Of a stretch of DNA of 64,000 bases, positions 25,305 to 34,936 are shown one piece after another (position 1 is the stretch's first letter; each line of letters begins with the position of its first letter). The translations under genes and the position numbers were made by a program. Under the pieces are notes generated by a model. The model was not told the origin of the DNA. It worked only from the letters and a program-made list of their open reading frames with translations, and did not search any database. The stretch covers positions 3,978,974 to 4,042,973 of the forward strand of contig NZ_KV917376.1 of the NCBI RefSeq assembly GCF_002019695.1, given 5' to 3'. Source of the stretch: Evansella clarkii. Its GTDB lineage: Bacteria > Bacillota > Bacilli > Bacillales > Salisediminibacteriaceae.

Positions 25305-25333
25305 CAAGGCATCCAAACATAATGGATGCCTTG
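25305..25333. terminator. Bidirectional terminator
   Basis: CAAGGCATCC and GGATGCCTTG, perfect 10-bp stem, 9-base loop, between convergent opuAC-like and amine-oxidase genes. Confidence 0.75.
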
Positions 25334-25358
25334 CTTTCATATTATTTCGTCCTCTAAC

Positions 25359-26618
25359 TTATTTAAATAATAATTCTAACGCTTTATTTGCGGCATGCTT
25401 TCCTGAACGAACTGCACCTTCCATGAATTTCGGGAAATCGGAAGAAAGCTCGCTACCGGAAAACAATAGCTTTTTATACGGATTCCTCAGTATTTCTGCT
25501 GCGTTATGCACACCTTCAAAGAGAACGCTTGCACTGTAACCTCCGCCATAGTAAGGATCGTTCACCCATACGCTCTCTTCTCTATCAATATAATAACGAG
25601 CTTTTTCACCAAGTACCACTGTTAAAAGACTGACTGCATATTCCAGCCTTTCATCAAGTGTTCTCTCCGCTAACTTTATCGCTGTATCTCCTCCAATAAA
25701 CATTGTCAGCCGGTTTTCATCTCCTGCTTTAGAGGAATCTGATACGTTAATCCCCTCAGGTTCTGAGTAGATTACCTCCTTCAGACGGTGAACTTCATCT
25801 TGTACAGAGAAGCTGCGCCAGAACGCTTCTTCAAATACCCATGTTATCTTGATAACGGCGCCGTCTTTAAAACTCTTTAAAGCATTTTCTATTTTTTCAG
25901 GCAAACCAGTAGTATAATTTATTCGGCTTGCAGCAGTTGGGGGAATGGCCAGAATAACAGATTTTGACTGATATTCGTTGGTTAAAGTGCGTATAATATA
26001 TCCATTCTTACTTTCTCCTATTTCGGCAACAGGCTGCCCGTAAATAATTTTATCCTTAGAGAAACTTTCCAGATAGGACACTACATTATTTAATGGCCCG
26101 GAAGCCTGGTGAGTAGTATCACTTTTACTTGATAAATATCGTTTCATCATTTCAGCAATTGCTTTACTGCTGATAAGCTCAGGATTAATATTTAAAACCT
26201 CCGAATGCTGGCTGCTGATTAATTTTCTATGATATGGATCAGTAATATTTTTCTCATAAAGCCTGGATAGCCTGATGTCTCTCTCTCCGAGCCCCTTAAA
26301 CAATTTTTCCTCAGCCTCAAGTATAGTTTCAACATCTGTATTTTTCCGCTCATCAATAATGACCGCATCCTCTGTGACATCAGTTTCATGAATCTCCATA
26401 CCGGCATCCATTACAAGCCTGGTCATTTCTGTCATGTCCTGATTTATAAACTGTCCGCCAAGTTCAAAATATCTGTCAGTATATTCCCTGGAATATACTT
26501 TGCCTCCCGGGCGTGCATTCGCTTCTATTATTTTATAGCTTACATCTTCCTCATTTAAAACCTTTCCTGCTGATAATCCTGCCAGCCCAGCTCCAATAAT
26601 AATTACATCATATTCCAT
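25359..26618 (-). CDS. Flavin-containing amine oxidase family protein
   Basis: About 419 residues. MEYDVIIIGAGLAGLSAGKVL is the FAD dinucleotide motif, followed by the glutamate-ended second strand (YKIIEANARPGGKV) typical of monoamine-oxidase-like flavoproteins; the C-terminus has LFSGSELSSDFPKFMEGAVRSGKHAA, the usual FAD-contacting segment. A GTG start at 26630 is possible, but AAAGGG is better spaced to the ATG at 26618. It probably oxidises an amine or a related compound; substrate unknown. Confidence 0.85.
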   Translation of the reverse strand: MEYDVIIIGAGLAGLSAGKVLNEEDVSYKIIEANARPGGKVYSREYTDRYFELGGQFINQDMTEMTRLVMDAGMEIHETDVTEDAVIIDERKNTDVETILEAEEKLFKGLGERDIRLSRLYEKNITDPYHRKLISSQHSEVLNINPELISSKAIAEMMKRYLSSKSDTTHQASGPLNNVVSYLESFSKDKIIYGQPVAEIGESKNGYIIRTLTNEYQSKSVILAIPPTAASRINYTTGLPEKIENALKSFKDGAVIKITWVFEEAFWRSFSVQDEVHRLKEVIYSEPEGINVSDSSKAGDENRLTMFIGGDTAIKLAERTLDERLEYAVSLLTVVLGEKARYYIDREESVWVNDPYYGGGYSASVLFEGVHNAAEILRNPYKKLLFSGSELSSDFPKFMEGAVRSGKHAANKALELLFK

Positions 26619-26754
26619 TTGAATTTTCACCCTTTACTGACTTTATATTTGATCTATTAATACTTGTTATCCATTCAGGAGGGTGGTAAAACACAGCAAT
26701 CAGCTAATACGTATCCACAATTCCCCCGGTTCATAAAAAATTTTTCTACAAATA

Positions 26755-26790
26755 CAAAAAAGACGGGCAAAAATAAAGCTGCCCGCCGAG
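26755..26790 (-). terminator. Terminator of the ATP-grasp/transglutaminase operon
   Basis: GGCGGGCA and TGCCCGTC on the minus strand followed by TTTTTTG; it separates the operon from the amine oxidase gene. Confidence 0.75.
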
Positions 26791-26801
26791 TTTTTATGAA
26801 A

Positions 26802-28685
26802 TTAATTTACATCCAGGACTTTCACCGACACGGAAACATCCAGATTGCTCTTACCTCCCCGGTAAAAACCCTGAAGCGGGCTCACATCATGATAGTCCCG
26901 GCCTGTTGCGATCCGGATGTGGTTTTCCAGCGCTTCCACATTGTTTGTTGGATCAAGCCCGGTCCAGCCAATTCCCGGGAGCATGACTTCCACCCATGCA
27001 TGGGTCGCCGCATCACCGATTAAAGCAGAACCTTCCCCAACATAGAGATAACCGCTCACATACCGGGCCGGAATATTATTTGCTCTTAAGATCCCGAGCA
27101 TCACATTCGTCATATCCTGGCAGACACCGGACTTCTGCTCAAATGCTTCCTCGGCTTTTGTATGCACATTCGTCGAATTCGTGTGATAAGTAAACCTGTC
27201 ATGCAGATATTCCATGACCTTTAAGGAAAAATCCACCGGGTCTTCCATGCCGCCAAGTTCATCCACTACCTGATCAACCTGTTCCTTCTTCAAATATGTG
27301 TTAGGAGTATCGTTTAAAAAAGATAGATAATGCTCCCTGAAAAGCTTGGACGTGAAAATCCCTTTCATTTCCGGCGTGTATTTAATATGGTGAATAAACG
27401 GGCTTCGCTGTACACTGACAACTGAAGTTGTCTTTACCTCTAAATGTGTATGCTGTTCAGGAATGTAAAACTCTTCCACATGATTGCCCCAGATGTCTAC
27501 ATGCTCTTTCGTGAGAGAACCGGGGCTGATTTCTGACCTGTAAGACAGAAGCCGCTGGCATTCATCAGTCCGTGGCTTCAGGCGGATTGTGTTCATACTT
27601 GAATCCACAGGCGCCTCGTAATCAAAATTATTAATATGCTCAATCTGAAATTTCATATGCGCATTCTTCTCCGTATGTGTATTAATCACATGCTGTGATT
27701 GTGTCTGGCTGCCGGATTTAATTCTGTTGTTCCGCTCCGTCAGATAATATGTTTCGGAAAAAATCTGGCCTATTTCATTACAGCGGTTCTGAAAGTAATC
27801 CAGAAACTGGCAAAGTTCACTCAAGTTAAGTTCCTGAATCTTCATCTCTGTAAACTCCGCAGTCAGCTCATCCAGTGCACTGAATATTTCTCTGGAATAG
27901 TGGGAAATCTTCCCTTGTTCCACATCAATAATCGCGTCTCTGATATGGTCGATACAATAGCGGATTGACCGGGGAAAAGACTCTTCTGTAATTAGAAATG
28001 ACAGGACATTCTTTGGCTCCATTATCGGCGGAAACTGCTTTAAATATGCCTCGTAGCCGTTTAACAACTGAAGCGCAAACCTCCAGTTATAATATCTATT
28101 TGTCTCTGCTTCTCCCTCCCGGCTGTGGCAGCATACTACATTAAGGGTCCGAGCAGTATTTTCTGCTTTCTCGAGCCATTTACCGATTTTCAAAAACCGG
28201 TACGGCCGTCCTCTCGACATGGATGACTCTATCGCCCCCTGAATAGTGAGCGAAGTAGATTTAATTCTTCTTAAGTACTTGTTTATGCTCTCTTTTGTTA
28301 ATTTCCCTTCCCGTAAACCTTCTGCGTACAGAAAAAAATCATTCCATATTTCAAATATATCATTTGGCAGATGGTCTCTCGATGTTCTTGCGTTTTCCCT
28401 TGCAATATCAATACAGTTAATCAGGGAGTTCTGGTTCACTTTAGAGGAAGCTAAATAATCAAGAATGTATTCTTCATCAAGTCCCTTATTATTTTTTATA
28501 TGCTCAAGCTCCTGGTGTGATGCACAAATTGCCACGACCATATCCCAGTCCAGGTCTGCAAGTGTTTCCTCATCTGAAGCTTCCAGAGTATTGATGAGCT
28601 GTACACTCATGACCCTTGCGATATTTTCAGTCCTCTCAATATTTCTCGCCATCCAGTACAGCGAGTTTGCCACACGGCTGAGCAT
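26802..28685 (-). CDS. Alpha-E domain / transglutaminase-like fusion protein
   Basis: 627 residues. Residues 1-320 are an alpha-E (DUF403) helical domain: MLSRVANSLYWMARNIERTE, MSRGRPYRFLKIGKWLEKAENTAR. After a polar linker (323-342) residues 344-627 are a bacterial transglutaminase N-domain plus cysteine-protease-like core with the triad Cys522 (GVCQDMTN), His562 (THAWVEV) and Asp578 (LDPTNN). In most genomes the two parts are separate genes beside a circularly permuted ATP-grasp ligase, as analysed by Iyer and Aravind; here they are one chain. The start shares one base with the ligase stop (TAATG). Predicted role: peptide bond making or trimming on a small peptide or protein tag. Confidence 0.9.
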   Translation of the reverse strand: MLSRVANSLYWMARNIERTENIARVMSVQLINTLEASDEETLADLDWDMVVAICASHQELEHIKNNKGLDEEYILDYLASSKVNQNSLINCIDIARENARTSRDHLPNDIFEIWNDFFLYAEGLREGKLTKESINKYLRRIKSTSLTIQGAIESSMSRGRPYRFLKIGKWLEKAENTARTLNVVCCHSREGEAETNRYYNWRFALQLLNGYEAYLKQFPPIMEPKNVLSFLITEESFPRSIRYCIDHIRDAIIDVEQGKISHYSREIFSALDELTAEFTEMKIQELNLSELCQFLDYFQNRCNEIGQIFSETYYLTERNNRIKSGSQTQSQHVINTHTEKNAHMKFQIEHINNFDYEAPVDSSMNTIRLKPRTDECQRLLSYRSEISPGSLTKEHVDIWGNHVEEFYIPEQHTHLEVKTTSVVSVQRSPFIHHIKYTPEMKGIFTSKLFREHYLSFLNDTPNTYLKKEQVDQVVDELGGMEDPVDFSLKVMEYLHDRFTYHTNSTNVHTKAEEAFEQKSGVCQDMTNVMLGILRANNIPARYVSGYLYVGEGSALIGDAATHAWVEVMLPGIGWTGLDPTNNVEALENHIRIATGRDYHDVSPLQGFYRGGKSNLDVSVSVKVLDVN

Positions 28686-30142
28686 TACTCTTCACTTCCT
28701 TTCTCTTTTAACACCCATGTGTCTTTTCCGCCGCCGCCCTGGGATGAGTTCACAACAAGAGACCCTTCTTTAAGAGCAACCCGGGACAGGCCCCCTGGCA
28801 GAACGTGGGTTTCGATCCCTCTCATTACAAAAATACGGAGATCTACATGGCATGGATAAAACCGGGAATCCTGAAAAGCCGGCGCCCGGGAAAGTTTAAT
28901 GGTCGGCTGGGCAATATACTGATGCGGTTCCTCGCTAATCTTTTTTCTGAACATTTCTATTTGCTCTTCCGAAGCATGGGGACCGACGAGCATGTCGTAC
29001 CCGCCGGAAGCACCTACGTTTTTTACAACAAGCTCCTCCAGATGATCCAGGACCCATGCACGCTGATCCGGTTCCCGGAGCTGGTATGTTTTCACGTTTG
29101 ATAAAATAGGTTCCTCGTTTAAATAATACTTTATTATATCGGGCACAAATGCATAAATAGCTTTGTCGTCAGCAATGCCGTTCCCAATCCCGTTCACAAT
29201 AGCGAGATTACCTGCACGGTATGCCCTCATCATCCCTGGGACACCGAGATAGGAATCCTCCCGAAAAACCTCAGGATCCAGAAAATCATCATCGATTCTC
29301 CGGTATATAATATCCACCCGTTTCAGACCGTGGATAGTTTTCATAAAAACTTTATTATCCTTTACGAGCAAATCCCGCCCCTCCACCAGCTCCATCCCCA
29401 TTTGCTGTGCGAGAAACACATGGTCATAATAAGCGGAGTTGTACATTCCCGGTGTCAGGAGCACTGCAGTTGGATCTTGTCCATCCGGCAGATTATCCGG
29501 CCTGTGGCTGAGCACCGCTTCATGCATATAAGTCATCTGATGTTCCAGAGTTTCAATGGAATGCTTGAAGAAAAACTCTGGATACACCTGCCTCATTACA
29601 AACCTGTTCTGATAAACATATGCCATGCCTGACGGATTCCTGAGATTATCTTCAAGCACATGGTACTCCCCATTTTCATCACGGATCAGGTCAATCCCCC
29701 CGAGAAAAATATGGTTTTTCAGTGGTACATTAATTCCCTCCACCTGCTCTTTATAATAATAAGGGTTGTTTTCAATTAACTCTCTTGGAATAACACCGTC
29801 TTTAAGTATGTTTTGCCCGGAATATATGTCTTCAAGAAACTGGTTGAGGGCCTCAGTCCGCTGTATAACGCCTTTCTCAATCCATTTCCACTGATCAGGA
29901 GGAATAATAATCGGGATAAAATCGATTGGCATTGTCCGCTCTGTACCTTGATTTTCACTGTAAACTGTAAATGTAATTCCCTGCCGCAAAAAAGAAAGCT
30001 GTGCTGTTTCATGCTTTTCAAGTAATTCATTTTCCGAAAATTGCTGTAGTGTCTCATAGAATGAGGCATAATGCTTCCGTGGGCGTCCTTCATCTGACAG
30101 CATTTCATCAAAAAACGGGGCTGTTTCATAGGCTTTGAACAT
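28685..30142 (-). CDS. Circularly permuted ATP-grasp type 2 protein (DUF404/DUF407)
   Basis: 485 residues. Family marks: the N-terminal region RQGITFTVYSENQGTERTMPID, FIPIIIPPDQWKWIEKGVIQR, GIDLIRDENGEYHVLEDNLRNPSGMAY (metal/ATP site, E and N ligands), NVGASGGYDMLVGP (nucleotide loop), RAPAFQDSRFYPCHVDLRIFV and GGLSRVALKEGSLVVNSSQGGGGKDTWV. It should form amide bonds on an acidic peptide or metabolite using ATP. First gene of a two-gene operon with the alpha-E/transglutaminase fusion. Confidence 0.92.
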   Translation of the reverse strand: MFKAYETAPFFDEMLSDEGRPRKHYASFYETLQQFSENELLEKHETAQLSFLRQGITFTVYSENQGTERTMPIDFIPIIIPPDQWKWIEKGVIQRTEALNQFLEDIYSGQNILKDGVIPRELIENNPYYYKEQVEGINVPLKNHIFLGGIDLIRDENGEYHVLEDNLRNPSGMAYVYQNRFVMRQVYPEFFFKHSIETLEHQMTYMHEAVLSHRPDNLPDGQDPTAVLLTPGMYNSAYYDHVFLAQQMGMELVEGRDLLVKDNKVFMKTIHGLKRVDIIYRRIDDDFLDPEVFREDSYLGVPGMMRAYRAGNLAIVNGIGNGIADDKAIYAFVPDIIKYYLNEEPILSNVKTYQLREPDQRAWVLDHLEELVVKNVGASGGYDMLVGPHASEEQIEMFRKKISEEPHQYIAQPTIKLSRAPAFQDSRFYPCHVDLRIFVMRGIETHVLPGGLSRVALKEGSLVVNSSQGGGGKDTWVLKEKGSEE

Positions 30143-30433
30143 GCGCTTCCATTCCCTCCTGTTTTGTTTTTTGAAATTTCAGAAAAACAAAGGCAAAATT
30201 AATGTACCTGAAACTTACTACCTATATGTAATACCCTTATTTTAACAACTGTTAACGGGGTTTTTCAGTAACTTTATATCTACCGCATCAAAAATGCTAG
30301 TTGGATTATTGGTAGGCTACCATTTTTTTTTAGTAGTTTTCTCCACACATCTTTTATTAACTTTCTTTAAATTGCAAAAAAATAAGCCGGCGTATGCAGC
30401 TTCGTGGTATGTAAAATAAGTATAGCTTATGAT

Positions 30434-31711
30434 TTAATTTACATGCGTTTTAAAAGTTCGGTTTACAAATGTCTCCTCATCAATATCCTTTATGGCAGGC
30501 AGTCTTGAAGTGGTTTTATCTGCGAGCCAAAAAAGACCTACGCTAAAAACAGTGATCCCACTGAAGAAAATAACGTTAAAACTCCCAATTATGATACCTA
30601 AACTGCCTCCTAGTAACGAGCCAATTGGCATTGCAATACCACTAAGGCTAAATGATGCTGAAAATACCCTGCCTAACAATTGTTTTGGAACCCCTTTTTG
30701 TAAACTTGTATTAATTAAGATGTTTGTTACACCTCCAGGTACCCACGCAATCCCATAAACTACGATTATTAACCATTTCCATGGCATAACCACAGCCGCT
30801 GCCCACAGTATTCCGCTTAATAAAAATGCCACTCCATAAACCTTTCCCATTCTGAACTGCTCTAAATTTAAATATGGTGTTAGTAATGCTCCAGACAAAC
30901 TTCCGAATGCTTGAGCCATTAGTAATAATCCATAAATTTCAGCTCCGCCTTTATAGTCACTAAATGAAGGTAGAACCACGAAAGTGGCACCTCCTACAAG
31001 ATTAATAACCACCATTCCAAAGAGAAGCCTGGAAAATCTTTTACTAATCAAAATCTTCATTCCTTCTCTTAGTTCAAGCTGATACGTTTTAAACTGATTT
31101 ATTATTGAGTTTCTCATCCAATACTCTTGTTTATTTGCTGGCTTTTTCTCAATTTTTATCATAGAAAACAATAAGGCACCCATTAAGAAGAGGGCAGAAT
31201 CCAATAAATAGATTGATACAGCACCAAATATAACAATTAAAACGCCTGCTATTGCATTGCAGCCAACCTCAATCCCCTGGTATGCAAGTGTAAAATAAGA
31301 ATTAGCTTTTGTTAAATCTTCATTTTTTACAAAATCAGGAAGAGAAGCCATCTGTGCAGGGTAGACCAACATATTAAACATCATAATAACTGGAGACATG
31401 GTCAGAACAAGTGCAATAGTAAGAAACTCAAAATAATAGGCTAAAGGAATCACTAATAAAAGGCCGCATTGTATAAGCTGGGAGTTTATTAATAATGGCC
31501 GAATAGAAATTTTATCGATTAGCGGGCCACTTAAAAGCTGAATTATTCTGGGAAGAACAGTAAGGAAACCCGCTAATCCCGTATAAAAAGTTGATCCGCC
31601 AAGATCGTACACAAGCCACATTGCAGCGACCGCATAAAGGCTGTCGCCAATATTACTTACTACCCTCCCAAAAAACATATACCTGAAGTTATTATTTGAA
31701 AATAAATTCAT
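30434..31711 (-). CDS. MFS transporter, MFS_3-type exporter
   Basis: 425 residues and about 12 helices. It opens MNLFSNNNFRYMFFGRVVSNIGDSLY; motif A region SGPLIDKISIRPLLINSQ; C-terminal half LQKGVPKQLLGRVFSASFSLSG, the usual MFS_3 repeat. These are mostly drug or metabolite exporters. The start overlaps the upstream ArsR-like regulator by 4 bases, so efflux is probably induced by that regulator's ligand. Confidence 0.9.
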   Translation of the reverse strand: MNLFSNNNFRYMFFGRVVSNIGDSLYAVAAMWLVYDLGGSTFYTGLAGFLTVLPRIIQLLSGPLIDKISIRPLLINSQLIQCGLLLVIPLAYYFEFLTIALVLTMSPVIMMFNMLVYPAQMASLPDFVKNEDLTKANSYFTLAYQGIEVGCNAIAGVLIVIFGAVSIYLLDSALFLMGALLFSMIKIEKKPANKQEYWMRNSIINQFKTYQLELREGMKILISKRFSRLLFGMVVINLVGGATFVVLPSFSDYKGGAEIYGLLLMAQAFGSLSGALLTPYLNLEQFRMGKVYGVAFLLSGILWAAAVVMPWKWLIIVVYGIAWVPGGVTNILINTSLQKGVPKQLLGRVFSASFSLSGIAMPIGSLLGGSLGIIIGSFNVIFFSGITVFSVGLFWLADKTTSRLPAIKDIDEETFVNRTFKTHVN

Positions 31712-32220
31712 TTATCATCCTCCTGTTTATTTATCTTTTGTTTTACTGAGTTGATTTTTACACCGATACTATATTCTTCAGTCTTATCTGTGGTATTAAC
31801 AGACGTTTTTTTCACCCACTCTTCAAGAAATAACCTGAATTCTTTTTTTATCTCCTTTTGTTGTTTTTGCGAAAGACTTAATCGTATACTAAGCGCTGTT
31901 GAATCATCGGAAAGATAATCATCCTTTAAAACTGGATCAATGGGTTCTGTCCCATCTGAATTGAACCACTTAGACTTTGATTTGTAGTATTTTTCTATCA
32001 CTCCTCCAAACTGTTTTTCTTCCACAAGCTCAATAAGTCCGCCTTCATAAAGCTTTTTCATATGATAATGTATATTTCCTCCTGTTTCCCCCAACAAATC
32101 AGCAACCTGTTTGGCTGTTCTTGGTTCCTCCAGCAGCTGACTAATTATTTTTATTCGAAGAGCATTTCCAAGTAATTTTGCCTGATTGACGGAAACCTTT
32201 AATTGTTTTTCATTCATCAT
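31708..32220 (-). CDS. ArsR-like winged-helix regulator
   Basis: 170 residues. The HTH is LGNALRIKIISQLLEEPRTAKQVADLLGETGGNIHYHMKKLYEGGLIELVEE, an ArsR/HTH_20 pattern, followed by a longer C-terminal effector region (75-150). No metal-binding cysteines are visible, so it senses something other than metal. Translationally coupled to the MFS gene. The ATG at 32220 follows GAAAGGGAG. Confidence 0.88.
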   Translation of the reverse strand: MMNEKQLKVSVNQAKLLGNALRIKIISQLLEEPRTAKQVADLLGETGGNIHYHMKKLYEGGLIELVEEKQFGGVIEKYYKSKSKWFNSDGTEPIDPVLKDDYLSDDSTALSIRLSLSQKQQKEIKKEFRLFLEEWVKKTSVNTTDKTEEYSIGVKINSVKQKINKQEDDK

Positions 32221-32332
32221 AAAAACTCCCTTTCTATGATCTAAATTTCCAGATTAACAGTCTGTAATTTTAGATTATCACTTCAAATTAAAAATAGCTA
32301 CAATTATTTGGAAAATGCTTAATTTTCATCTC

Positions 32333-32860
32333 GGTGCCAGGTTGATTCGGAGCATATTGGGCGCCTCGCTCATTCTCCCTGATTCTCCCGTATACTCGTT
32401 CGTTCAACCTGGCACTTTAGTTCCAGGTACGCCGGTGCCAGGTTGATTCGGGACACGCTGGGCGGCTCCTACATTCTCCCTCATTCTCCCGTTTATCCAC
32501 TTGTTTAACCTGGCACTTTGGTTCCAGGTACTTCGGTGCCAGGTTGATTCTGGACACATTAGCCGGCACCATCATCCTCCCTCATTCTCCCGTTTACTCA
32601 CTCGTTCAACCTGGCACTTTGGTTCCAGGTACGCCGGTGCCAGGTTGGGTCGGGATCCGTTGGGCGGCTCACTCATTCTCCTTCATGCTCCCATTTCCTC
32701 GCTCGCGCAACCTGGCACTTTAGTTCCAGGTACATCGGTGCCAGGTTGGATCGGGATCCGTTGGGCGGCTCTCTCATTTTCCTTCATTCTCCGGTATAGT
32801 CGCTCTTTCAACCTGGCACTTTGGTTCCAGGAACCCGAGTTCCAGGAACCTCGATACCAT
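32333..32860. repeat. Tandem array of five 101-bp units plus a partial sixth
   Basis: Units start at 32333, 32434, 32535, 32636 and 32737, exactly 101 bp apart, with a degenerate remnant to about 32860. Each has arms GTGCCAGGTTGA and TCAACCTGGCAC that can pair as a 12-bp hairpin stem, an inner CTCATTCTCCCT-like region and a TTCCAGGTAC tail. 101 is not a multiple of 3, so the long frames across it are not protein repeats. The array fills the space between ArsR and DUF368 genes. Confidence 0.9.
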
Positions 32861-32928
32861 GTTGAAATGGCTTGTTAAACGTCGCTGTTAATCTAAAATA
32901 AATAACACCCATACCCCAATATTCAATA

Positions 32929-33759
32929 TCATCCAAACCGGCTGTTTTGATAGCGTTTCAATAAGACAACTAATACAAACCCACCCGCAAATGTAACCAG
33001 TGATATGAGTATAACCTGACCATTGACTGGACCAGATAAATTATCTGAAATGGCGTAAATGGAGCCAATCACTAAACCAAGCATTGCGGAATACGTTCCT
33101 GCTGAATAATTCGCTAACAGAAAACGAATTAATTTACTTGTAAGCAGTACACCTATAATCACACCCGCGCCAATTGATAAAATAACAGGCAGATTTAATG
33201 TTAACAGTGAATCTGTTGCAATTTCGTAGACTCCTAATATCATAAAAATTAAAGCCCCGCTTATTCCAGGGAGCACGAGAGCAGTACTGGCAATGAATCC
33301 CGAAACAATCAGAAAGGCGTAATTTATAATAGATAAATTATTTATTTCAACACTGGTAATCCCGCTTAAAAGTTGTCCCACAATAACAATAGAAATAAAT
33401 ATAAATATGATTATGTAATGTTTTGTTTGCAGTCCGGCTTTAGCCTGTTGTTGTGCTTCTCCCCATAAATAAGGAAGAAACCCAACGATAATACCGAGAA
33501 AAAACAGTAGGGTTGGAGTATTATAATTTTCAAGCAAGTATCTAATAATATACAGAGCAGAAGCAAAACCAATAATCATACCAAAACCAAAAGTAACAAG
33601 AAAAGGAATCACTTCATTTCTCCGGTCAGTTGTCACAACACTTAATGAATATATTAGCCTTTCGTATACACCTAAGATCATAGCAACAGTACTCCCGCTT
33701 ACACCTGGGACGACCTCCGTCATTCCCATTGCCATCCCCCGCACAATAATTCCAAGCAT
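32929..33759 (-). CDS. DUF368 membrane protein, polyprenyl-phosphate translocase family
   Basis: 276 residues, about eight helices in an internally duplicated layout. Signature pieces GMTEVVPGVSGSTVAMILGVYE near the N-terminus and STALVLPGISGALIFMILGVYE about residue 160 are the paired DUF368 re-entrant motifs. DUF368 proteins were recently linked to recycling of undecaprenyl phosphate across the membrane, and in some bacteria they matter most at alkaline pH. That would suit an alkali-tolerant host, but both points are family knowledge, not shown here. Confidence 0.9.
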   Translation of the reverse strand: MLGIIVRGMAMGMTEVVPGVSGSTVAMILGVYERLIYSLSVVTTDRRNEVIPFLVTFGFGMIIGFASALYIIRYLLENYNTPTLLFFLGIIVGFLPYLWGEAQQQAKAGLQTKHYIIIFIFISIVIVGQLLSGITSVEINNLSIINYAFLIVSGFIASTALVLPGISGALIFMILGVYEIATDSLLTLNLPVILSIGAGVIIGVLLTSKLIRFLLANYSAGTYSAMLGLVIGSIYAISDNLSGPVNGQVILISLVTFAGGFVLVVLLKRYQNSRFG

Positions 33760-33865
33760 GTTCCTATCAGCACCTTAAAAAGTTATTAAATTCACTATTA
33801 ATTGACTCTATGTCAATATTAACATAAAATTCCATCCTCCCCTTCAACTTTCGCAACTAAAGAAT

Positions 33866-33896
33866 ACAAAAAAGAAGCTGGCAACCTGCCAGCCCC
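33866..33896 (-). terminator. Terminator of the PadR/permease-prefix operon
   Basis: GCTGGCA and TGCCAGC around a short loop, then TTCTTTTTTG on the minus strand. Confidence 0.8.
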
Positions 33897-33919
33897 TGAA
33901 CAAACTATTATACCTATAA

Positions 33920-34936
33920 TCACGCTTTTTCTTTAACTGCAGAATATACCCCATTGATCATAGCGAGGAACAAGCCTGCAATTGCAAAGAGAATCCAGTT
34001 AATATGCCACATGTGGAAGAAAAATCCGGTGATGAGAAAAAGAATGGTAACAAACGGCCAAAGTACTGCAGAAATAGCTCTGATTATTTTCGGCTCGCTT
34101 TTTTCATCCTCTTCATCGTCCCAAGTATCAACTGAAGCACCGCTACCCTTCTTGCCGCTTCTTTTAAGCAGTTTTCGGTAGGCATCCTGCTTCGTACCTG
34201 AACTTACAAACAAATAAATTGCTACTGCTACCATAAGCAGAAGTATTACAACTCCGTACACAGCCGCACTGTCATTTATGATCGACAAAAGGATCAGTGG
34301 TGCTGGGGACAAAATACATAATGCCACTCCTGCAATAAGTTTTGTCGTAAAACTCCGTTGGTCTAATTCGTACTTATGTTCAAGAGAAACCCTTATATCA
34401 GCAGGAAGATAGAACCCGCTGCCCAGATATTTATGTTTTTCCATAACCATTCCTGAGTAAATAAATAACCCAACTGCTGGTGCGACAAGTAAAAAGAGAG
34501 TGACAACGCCAATGACCGCTCCGGAGTCCTGACTCAATCCAAAGAGGAGTCCATTTTCAGCTAATTGAGAAAGGAGGACTAACGATGCTGACCCGACGAT
34601 ACATAAAACAATGCCAAAACCTATTAATTTCCCTGTCTTTGTACTATCATCCAGGTAATCATCCACTTGCTCATCACTAAGGGAAGTAAGTTCGATGCCG
34701 TCTTCACCGGCTTCTTCTGATGCCACATCAATGTCCAGCTCCTTTACGAGCTCATCAATATTACCAAATTCGGATATTACAATACCAATTGCTTCATTTT
34801 CAGATTTCCCGCTCTGTTTCAGCTCTTCGTATTTATCCTCCATGTTGGCGAGCAAATCTTCCTTTATTCTTTTCATCTCAGCTGTTTTTGGCAGTGGTGC
34901 AAACATATTATTAAGATAAGTAATTATCGTGTCCAC
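33920..34936 (-). CDS. Permease-prefix (DUF1700-like) membrane protein
   Basis: 338 residues. An N-terminal helical hairpin domain (residues 1-70: IKEDLLANMEDKYEELKQSGKSENEAIGIVISEFGNIDELVKEL) is the permease-prefix/DUF1700 module. It is followed by an acidic linker, two pairs of helices, a cytoplasmic linker and a last helix pair. It is adjacent to a PadR regulator gene, the usual arrangement. Such proteins probably act in signalling or regulation of a membrane process; exact role unknown. Confidence 0.8.
   Translation of the reverse strand: MDTIITYLNNMFAPLPKTAEMKRIKEDLLANMEDKYEELKQSGKSENEAIGIVISEFGNIDELVKELDIDVASEEAGEDGIELTSLSDEQVDDYLDDSTKTGKLIGFGIVLCIVGSASLVLLSQLAENGLLFGLSQDSGAVIGVVTLFLLVAPAVGLFIYSGMVMEKHKYLGSGFYLPADIRVSLEHKYELDQRSFTTKLIAGVALCILSPAPLILLSIINDSAAVYGVVILLLMVAVAIYLFVSSGTKQDAYRKLLKRSGKKGSGASVDTWDDEEDEKSEPKIIRAISAVLWPFVTILFLITGFFFHMWHINWILFAIAGLFLAMINGVYSAVKEKA

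Noticed and set aside
32333-32860. CRISPR array
   Set aside because: Units are 101 bp and nearly alike over their full length; there are no short repeats with unique spacers and no cas genes.
32501-32878. 125-codon open frame on the plus strand
   Set aside because: It runs across the 101-bp repeats, changes frame in each unit, and has no ribosome site; an artefact of the repeat.
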